Origin: Flavobacteriaceae bacterium
GTDB taxonomy: Bacteria > Bacteroidota > Bacteroidia > Flavobacteriales > Flavobacteriaceae
Direction: 5' to 3'
Length of the DNA: 35,930 nt
NCBI GenBank assembly: GCA_024638225.1
Contig: JAHEKR010000004.1
Coordinates: 1 to 35,930 of the forward strand
In this document: piece after piece, positions 1-6,579 of the stretch
Numbering within the stretch: the stretch's first letter is position 1
Layout of the letters: every line of letters starts with the position of its first letter
Translations under genes and position numbers: made by a program
The notes under the pieces: model-generated
Databases searched by the model: none
What the model was told of the DNA's origin: nothing
What the model saw: the letters and a program-made list of their open reading frames with translations, nothing else

Positions 1-66
1 GGACAATGGCTATTGAGAAATTTCCTCGTAGAGGTTTCAATGGCATTCCCTGCAGAAGAATATTAA
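1..66 (+). other. possible 3' end of an upstream gene
   Basis: The window opens inside or just after another gene. One forward frame is open from base 1 to a TAA at 64-66 and would end in ...MAFPAEEY. A second frame ends at a TGA at 14-16 with ...DNGY, which resembles the short Gly-Tyr tails often seen on SusD-like proteins. Neither is long enough to decide. In this genomic setting a SusD-like gene upstream would be expected, but this is inference only. Confidence 0.25.
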
Positions 67-96
67 AACAAAAAACAATCAATAACAATCAATTAC

Positions 97-1476
97 ATGA
101 AACAATTATACTTTTTAACGATCTTAGTAACTTGTGTAGGTTTTTCACAAAATACAAGTACAGATAACTTTTATCCCCTTGGAGACTTCGAAACTGATTT
201 CACTCAGTTCTTTAATACAAATGGCGGTAATCTTACAGCCACTGAAGAAACCACAGTTGTCAACCCTTATACTGGTTCAACAAAATCCGTGAAACTTGTA
301 ACTGCAACTGGCCTTACTGGAACTCAAGCAGCCGTATTTAAGCCTACAGCTGGGAATCAAGTTCTTGGTGGTGGAGACCTTGGAAACTATGAGTTTTCAT
401 TTTGGGCAAAATCTGATGCCGTAGGTCAAAAAATTCAAGCTCGATATGTTGCTGAGGGTGGTATATATGTAAAAACTAACCTCATGACGTTTAATGACAC
501 AGACTGGCACAAAGTTAGTTTTAATAGGTCTGATATACCAGCAGGCAAAAAAGTCATGTTCCAGATTGTATTTACAGGTGATGCGATGGCAGGTCAGACC
601 TTCTATATTGATGACTTAAAGGTATCTATGAGTCAACGAGACACCGACATGGAACTTTCATATTATGATATTTTTAGAGGTACTCCAGTTGAAGTTGATG
701 TTCCTGCTACTGGGTTAGATGCTACTTTATGGGCTTCTCAAAATTTTGGTGGCACAAACCAGGTATCTTCAATCGGATATTCAGAAGAGCACGCAGCTAG
801 CGGTAGAAGATCTCTAAAAGTAACAACTAATTCCCTTACATCTTCTGATAAAAAAGCAGCTCTCCAGCCTAAAGAAAACGGCACTCAAGAAATTAGATTT
901 GCCACTCCAGAGCTACCAACCGTTGGTGGCAGTTCAGATAATACTACATATCCAGAAATAAAATACACCTTTTCAATGAAGGTTAGGGCAAATATTCAGG
1001 ACGCTCAAATTAATGTAAATTATAAAATTGCTGGGATTAATAAATTTGGAGAATTAACAACTTTAAATGCAAATGAGTGGACAACTTTTACAGTTTCACA
1101 CATCATAGATCGTGTTTCTATAACTGGCAAGACCCAATGGCAGCACGTCCCTGTGGTTCAGATGAATACTGCTGCTACAGACTTTTATTTGGATGATTTC
1201 AATTTTTCTTGGACCGAATGGGATAGCAATACGATGTCTATTGAAAATCAAGAAGCTAACTCGATAACAATTTATCCTAATCCGGCAGAGCAGTTTATTA
1301 AGATTGATGGTATTGATAAAGCTGCAAATGTTGGCTTATTTAATATCGCTGGTCAACGCGTTAAATCCTTTTCTGTTCAGAAAAATGGAGAGCTGTTAAA
1401 TATTGGCGAGTTAAAAGCGGGCCTTTATTTTGTTCAAATCAATGAGGCTAAAGCCATCAAGTTTATAAAAAAATAA
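97..1476 (+). CDS. T9SS-secreted protein with two carbohydrate-binding-like domains, no catalytic domain
   Basis: A 459-residue exported protein. Residues 1-18 form a signal peptide (MKQLYFLTILVTCVGFSQ). Two beta-sandwich domains resembling CBM4/9/22-type modules follow, at roughly 25-178 and 205-372. Each ends in the typical [FY]Y[IL]DD[FL] strand (FYIDDL near 169, FYLDDF near 363). Residues about 388-459 are a type A T9SS sorting domain, with the YPNPAEQF motif, a central GLFNIAGQRV and a terminal KFIKK. No glycosidase, lyase or sulfatase motif is visible. It heads the polysaccharide genes and probably binds the target glycan at the cell surface or outside the cell, much as SusE/SusF-type or surface glycan-binding proteins do. 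The T9SS export is well supported; the binding role is inferred from the fold and context, and the ligand is unknown. Confidence 0.8.
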   Translation: MKQLYFLTILVTCVGFSQNTSTDNFYPLGDFETDFTQFFNTNGGNLTATEETTVVNPYTGSTKSVKLVTATGLTGTQAAVFKPTAGNQVLGGGDLGNYEFSFWAKSDAVGQKIQARYVAEGGIYVKTNLMTFNDTDWHKVSFNRSDIPAGKKVMFQIVFTGDAMAGQTFYIDDLKVSMSQRDTDMELSYYDIFRGTPVEVDVPATGLDATLWASQNFGGTNQVSSIGYSEEHAASGRRSLKVTTNSLTSSDKKAALQPKENGTQEIRFATPELPTVGGSSDNTTYPEIKYTFSMKVRANIQDAQINVNYKIAGINKFGELTTLNANEWTTFTVSHIIDRVSITGKTQWQHVPVVQMNTAATDFYLDDFNFSWTEWDSNTMSIENQEANSITIYPNPAEQFIKIDGIDKAANVGLFNIAGQRVKSFSVQKNGELLNIGELKAGLYFVQINEAKAIKFIKK

Positions 1477-1486
1477 TTAAATCAAG

Positions 1487-1520
1487 AATCACCCAAGGCT
1501 TTAAATAGGTCTTGGGGATT
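1487..1520 (+). terminator. intercistronic stem-loop after the CBM protein gene
   Basis: AATC-A-CCCAAG (1487-1497) can pair with CTTGGG-GATT (1511-1520): six perfect pairs around a 13-base loop, extended by four more across a bulged A. It lies 10 bases after the stop codon. It is followed by A-rich rather than T-rich sequence, so it may be a transcript-stabilising or processing hairpin rather than a strong intrinsic terminator. Confidence 0.35.
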
Positions 1521-1531
1521 AAAAAATTATC

Positions 1532-1888
1532 ATGAGAAAAATCAACTTTTTTATTGCATCATTTGTCTTTTCTTTTTGTGCTCAAGCACAAGACTACACC
1601 AAGTTTCAAATGAATCGAGCAGCTATGTTCTCAACCTATATAGCGGAGCAAATGGATCTTAATGAAGCAGATCAAGGATTTGTTTACGATGTGATGCTTG
1701 CTAGAGTCTACAACTCAAATGCTCGAATCAAGGAAGAAAACCTCACCGTAAGAGAAGACAAACAAGCTGTGTATAAAGCAGAATACAAAAATGCGCAGCA
1801 AAAACTTGCGGATAAGTTTGGACCAAAACAGGCACGTAAAATGATGACTCTGAGTAATGATGCACGAAAAAATGCTGACAAGAAATAG
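1532..1888 (+). CDS. small secreted protein of unknown function (118 aa)
   Basis: This protein has a clear signal peptide, MRKINFFIASFVFSFCAQAQ, then about 98 mature residues that are highly charged, with many Lys, Arg, Glu and Ala. They look mostly helical (AEQMDLNEADQGFVYDVMLAR; YKAEYKNAQQKLADKFGPKQ). The size and helical, charged character recall small Spy/CpxP-like periplasmic proteins, but I see no diagnostic motif and do not assign that family. It sits between two T9SS-exported carbohydrate-active proteins and lacks a T9SS tail itself, so it should stay in the periplasm. The ATG at 1532 directly precedes the signal peptide and follows an A-rich stretch. A strong terminator-like hairpin follows its stop by about 30 bases. 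Confidence 0.7.
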   Translation: MRKINFFIASFVFSFCAQAQDYTKFQMNRAAMFSTYIAEQMDLNEADQGFVYDVMLARVYNSNARIKEENLTVREDKQAVYKAEYKNAQQKLADKFGPKQARKMMTLSNDARKNADKK

Positions 1889-3929
1889 GCGTTTTGCATA
1901 TTCAATAATTAAAGCAAGAAACCTGCTACTTATTTTAGTAGCAGGTTTTTTAAGCGCCCAACAGACCCCGCAACAGCTCGTTGATAAAATGGGACGAGGG
2001 ATAAACTTAGGAAATGTGTTGAGCGCACCTGTAGAAGGGAATTGGTCTGGAGCGGCTACAGAGCAGTATTTTATTGATGTTGCCCAGGCGGGTTTTAAAA
2101 ATGTAAGAATCCCGATTGATTTTTTTGGCGATAGGACCTCGGGCAATACTTCACAGTACTCGATAAGTGCCAATACTTCATTTACAGGAACTAGAGCTGA
2201 TTTTACAGTATCGTCTACTTATTTAGACCGCTTAGAGCAAGTAATTGGTTGGGGGCTAAATCAAAACTTGGTGATTATCCTTGACTTTCATGGTGCTACA
2301 CTCAAATCTGAATTTATTTACACATTTGATTCATCTAACCCTGAAAACCCACGTCCCTCTTCTGCTAAAAGAGCTGCCGATTTAGCTAAATTTTATTCCA
2401 TTTGGGAACAAATTGCAGATCGATTTAAAAATTACAGTGATGACCTAATTTTTGAAATCATTAATGAGCCGTATTTTCATATTTCCCAGACAGAAATGAA
2501 TGTATTAAATACCGAGGCTATTTCTATTATTAGAAGTTCGGGAGGAAATAATGGGACAAGAAAAGTGATTATTACTGGGGGTACAAAAACAAGTTACGAG
2601 GCAATCACAACAATTGACCCCCAAATAATAAACAGTGATGATTATTTGATAGCCACTTTTCATTATTATCGGCCATTTAGTTTTACTAAGTCAAGTGACT
2701 ACAGGTATAATGTGAATAGCTGGGGATCCAACGCGGATAAAACAGCTGTCGATAATGAGTTTGATGAAGTGCTCAATTGGGCAAATGGCTTTAGCCCAGC
2801 AGCAGCTGTATTGCTGGGAGAGTTTGGCGCAGACAACGCTTATGGTTATAGCTACCAAACTGGAGATTTACACCTTGTTACGGCTAACAATTCACCAAAT
2901 GGTACAGGCTATGCAGATGGTGGGCCTGATCCAAATTCTAGAGCAGATTATCACGGATATGTAGCTAATGCCGCCATAGATCGTGGTTTTGCCTTCTCGG
3001 TTTGGGATGCTGGAGGTAAATCTTCAAAAACGATACATCTTAGAAAAGATTCAGGTTTGACTATTTATGATTTTGATGCATTTAATATCGTTAGTTTTTC
3101 GCCCAAACAAACCACGCAAAGTACAATCATTGAAACCGATTTATGGGTAGAAAATGTTAAAGACGCCTTGTTAAATCCGTTTTCTGCACGAGCGTGTAAC
3201 GATACAGAAATCTTAAAAAACATTGATTTTGAATGCGGATACTCAACAAATTGGTCATTTTCCGAAGTAGGCAACAACATTCAGGCTACTTTTGAAGATG
3301 CAGGATTTGCTACTCGCACTGGTTCTCATGGAGCCAAAGTTGTTGTCAATCAAGTGGGTAATCTAAACAGTGCAATACTTGCCAATCAAACAATAGCTAA
3401 TGATGGTAGCTTGGACAATATGCAACTCAAGTTTGGTGTCCATGGAAAAGGGTCAGTTTCAGGTTTGCAATTTAAGCTTCGTATCAAATATATAACCAAT
3501 GGTAATGGTGCGAATAATTTTTCTGCCTCTTCACTTTTCACATTAGGCACTAATTATTCAGACAACCCTTATGAGTTTACTTTCGATGTTCCGCCCGGGA
3601 CTAGCTCTATTCAGCTTCAACTTATCTGTGGTGCCGCAGTTGGCACATATTATTTTGACGATTTTTCTACTTCTGGGCAAACTTTAAGCCTCATAAAACA
3701 AAAGCAATCTTTTCAAGTGTACCCAAACCCAACCAATGATTTTGTTTTAATTGACAGTTCTTTTCCTATTGCAAAAATTAAACTTGTTGATATTAAGGGT
3801 AGAATAGTTTTGTTTTGGAACAAAGAAAGAGAAGCTTATGACCTTTCTATTTTAGAAAATGGAATATATTTTATAAAAATATTTTCTGAAAATGGTGTTC
3901 TTTACGTGAGAAAAATAGTCAAAAATTAG
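1872..3929 (+). CDS. GH5 family endo-glycanase with CBM-like domain and T9SS sorting domain
   Basis: A secreted glycoside hydrolase of family 5 (clan A, retaining). With numbering from an alternative ATG at 1857, the signal peptide core is NLLLILVAGFLSAQ (22-35). The GH5 barrel spans about 38-400, with GINLGN at 48-53, RIPIDF, ILDFHG at 141-146, the acid/base motif IINEPYF (E204), and the nucleophile motif LLGEFG (E322). A CBM-like beta sandwich follows at about 445-605, ending YYFDDF, then a T9SS type A tail from about 618 (VYPNPTNDF) to 690. It should act outside the cell on a beta-linked glycan; the GH5 subfamily and substrate cannot be read from sequence. The start is uncertain: 1857 and 1872 both overlap the upstream gene. 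I prefer 1872, which follows GAAAAA and gives a shorter n-region. A perfect terminator-like hairpin lies within the signal-peptide codons. Confidence 0.88.
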   Translation: MLTRNRRFAYSIIKARNLLLILVAGFLSAQQTPQQLVDKMGRGINLGNVLSAPVEGNWSGAATEQYFIDVAQAGFKNVRIPIDFFGDRTSGNTSQYSISANTSFTGTRADFTVSSTYLDRLEQVIGWGLNQNLVIILDFHGATLKSEFIYTFDSSNPENPRPSSAKRAADLAKFYSIWEQIADRFKNYSDDLIFEIINEPYFHISQTEMNVLNTEAISIIRSSGGNNGTRKVIITGGTKTSYEAITTIDPQIINSDDYLIATFHYYRPFSFTKSSDYRYNVNSWGSNADKTAVDNEFDEVLNWANGFSPAAAVLLGEFGADNAYGYSYQTGDLHLVTANNSPNGTGYADGGPDPNSRADYHGYVANAAIDRGFAFSVWDAGGKSSKTIHLRKDSGLTIYDFDAFNIVSFSPKQTTQSTIIETDLWVENVKDALLNPFSARACNDTEILKNIDFECGYSTNWSFSEVGNNIQATFEDAGFATRTGSHGAKVVVNQVGNLNSAILANQTIANDGSLDNMQLKFGVHGKGSVSGLQFKLRIKYITNGNGANNFSASSLFTLGTNYSDNPYEFTFDVPPGTSSIQLQLICGAAVGTYYFDDFSTSGQTLSLIKQKQSFQVYPNPTNDFVLIDSSFPIAKIKLVDIKGRIVLFWNKEREAYDLSILENGIYFIKIFSENGVLYVRKIVKN
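1919..1951 (+). terminator. strong rho-independent-type hairpin inside the GH5 signal-peptide coding region
   Basis: AAACCTGCTAC (1919-1929) pairs perfectly with GTAGCAGGTTT (1938-1948): 11 pairs around an 8-base loop (1930-1937), running into a T-tract (1946-1951). This is a textbook intrinsic terminator and lies 30 bases past the stop of the small secreted-protein gene. The same bases are also in-frame codons for the hydrophobic core of the GH5 signal peptide. It may end most transcripts from the upstream promoter, or act as an attenuator opened by ribosomes on the GH5 start. Confidence 0.8.
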
Positions 3930-3958
3930 CCACAATGCGTTTCTAACTTGTAACCCCA

Positions 3959-6577
3959 ATGAATAATAAATTTTCCCATTTTCTTTGTTTCTTTTTTGCC
4001 ATCTTTTTTATTCAAAGTCAACAAGCACCTAATGTGGTTTTTATTGCTGTAGACGACCTAAAACCGACTATTCGCAGCTTTGGCGATGAGGTCGCCATTA
4101 CGCCTAACCTAGATTTTTTGGCGAGAAAATCTAGTGTGTTTCTCAACAACCACACACAACAAGCTATTTGTAGCCCTTCTCGCATAAGTCTGCTTACTGG
4201 ATTACGCCCCGACAAGACCCAAGTTTATGACCTGAAAACCAAAATGCGCGACAAAAATCCAGATGTGGTTACGCTTCCGCAATTTTTTAAAGAAAATGGA
4301 TATACTACAGCCGGCATTGGAAAAATATTCGATCCAAGGGGTGTAGATAATCAATCAGACAAACCATCTTGGTCATTCCCATTTAAGCGGTCTTATCGCT
4401 TGTCTTATCCAAATGAATGGGGTCCACCAGCCATGGGTTTTTATCAAAACAAAGAAATTAAGGCAAAAATTGATGCCTATGTAACTAAAGGCAATATAAA
4501 AAGGGGCAATATAAATAATGCACTTAAGGGGAAGTACAAGCCGCCTGTTTCGTCTAGCCCTGCTCCAGATGAAGCTTATACCGACGGAGCTATCGCCGCC
4601 GAAGCTGTAAATATGATTGACGAACTCACCCAGGATACCAAACCATTTTTTTTAGCTGTAGGCTTTAAACGTCCTCATTTGCCTTTTTCAGCTCCTCAAA
4701 AATATTGGGATTTGTACCAACGCGATAATTTGCCACTCGCCAGCTTTCAACAGCGTGCTGCCAATACCAGAGGTCTTGCTTATCACGTCTCAGGAGAATT
4801 ACAATCTTATGTTGAAACGGGGCGTAATTATACCAAAGACGCAAACAATCAGCTAAATCTAGACGAGGATTTTCAAAGGGAACTTATACACGGATATTAT
4901 GCGTGTGTTTCATTCATTGACTTTCAAATTGGCAAAATTGTAAGTAAACTTCACAAAAAAGGTCTGCTGAACAATACGATAATTGTCGTTTGGGGTGATC
5001 ATGGATACCACCTTGGTGACCACCGCATGTGGAACAAACACTCAAACTTTGAGCAAGCTACTCGATCGCCACTGATTATCTATAATCCAAACACAAAATC
5101 GGCTCAAAAGGTTATGTCACCAACCGAATTTGTGGATGTATTTCCTACGCTTAGCGAGATGGCAAATCTTCCTCAGCCCTCTGATATTGATGGGGTTTCT
5201 CTGATGCCGCTTATGCTAGGCAGGAACCAGTCCGTAAAAGAATTTGCTGTTAGCCAATACCCCAGAAACAACAAGATGGGATATAGTTTTAGAACCGCTG
5301 CTCTTCGCTACACACTTTGGATAGACAAGTCCAAAATAGGTCAAAAAATTACGGAGGGTGATATTTTACAAGAAGAGCTGTTTGACTACAGCACCGACCC
5401 TTTGGAAACAAAAAATCATATTGGGTTAAAAGGCTATGCATCAATTTATGACGAGCTTAAAAAGAAAGCCTTAGCCTTCTTATCGCCAACTGTGGTAACG
5501 AAGCCTCAACCAAAGCCACAAGTTAAAAAGGCCAGTGGTGGGATTAAAGATTTATTAGCCAATAACGGTTATGACCTTAATCAGGTTTATGTGGGCGCAA
5601 CGCTTAACCACCGACAACTCAACACCAGGGTTTCCAAAATATTCTTAGACGAGTTTACCTATTCGACGCCTGAAAATTGTGCTAAACAGGCACGAATTCA
5701 CCCCAAGCCTGGTGTTTGGGACTGGAAGCTTATTGATGATTACCTCGATTTTGCGGACAAGCACAAAATCACATTACGCATTCATGGACCGATAAGCCCG
5801 CAAGCGTCGCATTGGGCAAAGGCGGATAACCGAACCAAAGAAGAATTAGAAAAGAATATGGTGGAGTACTTTACTGCGCTTTGCAAACGCATGAACAAAG
5901 AGCTTTCTGTCAAGTGGATGGATGTGGTTAATGAGACCATTACTCCCGAGGGAAAGTGGTTTGAAGAAAAACCGGGTGTAACCTTATGGGAAAATCCTTG
6001 GGAACAAATTGGAAGAGATGGAAACGATGTGCCGCTATACATCACAAAAGCATTTGAGATTGCAAACAAATATGCACCAAACATTAGTTTGGTGTTTAAT
6101 CAGCATGGAGGTATGGAGCCCAAAATGTGGGAAAAGGTAAAAAAGACCATTTTATACCTAAGGGATCAAGGATATCGGGTTGACGGCTTAGGTTGGCAGG
6201 CACACTTGAGAAGCAATAAACCACTCGCTCTAGACAAACAACAATTGGATTATTTCGACAAGCTTATTGACTGGGCACATCAAAATAATTTAGACTTTCA
6301 CGTCACAGAAATTGATTACCAAATAATGGATTCAAGTTTTAATTTAGAAGCACTACAAGATCAAGCATCAGCATATTCAAATATTTTAAAAGTTTTATTA
6401 TCAAAAAGAAAAAGTGGTGTAGTGACTTTTAATACTTGGGGAATGATTGATAAAAATACGGGTAGGCATCATGATAAATTTCGATTCATATTTGATAAAA
6501 ACAGTAACCCAAAACCAGCGTACTTTTCCCTTAGAGAGGCCATTATTAAACCTGATAGTAAATTGATATTAAAGTAA
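3959..6577 (+). CDS. sulfatase - GH10 xylanase-like fusion enzyme
   Basis: One 872-residue polypeptide with two enzymes. Residues 1-20 are a signal peptide ending IQS-QQAP, with no T9SS tail, so it should be periplasmic. Residues about 24-505 are an S1-type sulfatase of the iduronate-2-sulfatase-like group: metal pair D32-D33, formylglycine motif CSPSR (C71-R75) followed by ISLLTG, and WGDHGYHLGDH near 345-355. A Pro/Lys/Gln-rich linker (about 511-526, KPQPKPQVKK) leads to a GH10 domain at about 528-865. The GH10 catalytic residues fit: acid/base E659 in MDVVNET and nucleophile E784 in HVTEIDYQI. The usual WHxQ motif of the -1 subsite region is replaced by a stretch reading RIHGPISPQASHW (607-619). 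The fusion suggests coupled desulfation and cleavage of one sulfated chain, probably xylan-like; the substrate is inference. Confidence 0.9.
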   Translation: MNNKFSHFLCFFFAIFFIQSQQAPNVVFIAVDDLKPTIRSFGDEVAITPNLDFLARKSSVFLNNHTQQAICSPSRISLLTGLRPDKTQVYDLKTKMRDKNPDVVTLPQFFKENGYTTAGIGKIFDPRGVDNQSDKPSWSFPFKRSYRLSYPNEWGPPAMGFYQNKEIKAKIDAYVTKGNIKRGNINNALKGKYKPPVSSSPAPDEAYTDGAIAAEAVNMIDELTQDTKPFFLAVGFKRPHLPFSAPQKYWDLYQRDNLPLASFQQRAANTRGLAYHVSGELQSYVETGRNYTKDANNQLNLDEDFQRELIHGYYACVSFIDFQIGKIVSKLHKKGLLNNTIIVVWGDHGYHLGDHRMWNKHSNFEQATRSPLIIYNPNTKSAQKVMSPTEFVDVFPTLSEMANLPQPSDIDGVSLMPLMLGRNQSVKEFAVSQYPRNNKMGYSFRTAALRYTLWIDKSKIGQKITEGDILQEELFDYSTDPLETKNHIGLKGYASIYDELKKKALAFLSPTVVTKPQPKPQVKKASGGIKDLLANNGYDLNQVYVGATLNHRQLNTRVSKIFLDEFTYSTPENCAKQARIHPKPGVWDWKLIDDYLDFADKHKITLRIHGPISPQASHWAKADNRTKEELEKNMVEYFTALCKRMNKELSVKWMDVVNETITPEGKWFEEKPGVTLWENPWEQIGRDGNDVPLYITKAFEIANKYAPNISLVFNQHGGMEPKMWEKVKKTILYLRDQGYRVDGLGWQAHLRSNKPLALDKQQLDYFDKLIDWAHQNNLDFHVTEIDYQIMDSSFNLEALQDQASAYSNILKVLLSKRKSGVVTFNTWGMIDKNTGRHHDKFRFIFDKNSNPKPAYFSLREAIIKPDSKLILK

Positions 6578-6579
6578 TT

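Noticed and set aside
82-97. Short direct repeat of ACAATCAAT just before the first gene
   Set aside because: Two copies of a 9-base AT-rich word in an A-rich leader are expected by chance in this genome. There is no third copy or spacing pattern to suggest an operator or CRISPR repeat.
1715-2173. Open frame of 152 codons on the minus strand over the small secreted protein and GH5 start
   Set aside because: Both forward genes are well supported by signal peptides and catalytic motifs. The reverse frame has no recognisable domain and spans the terminator-like hairpin.
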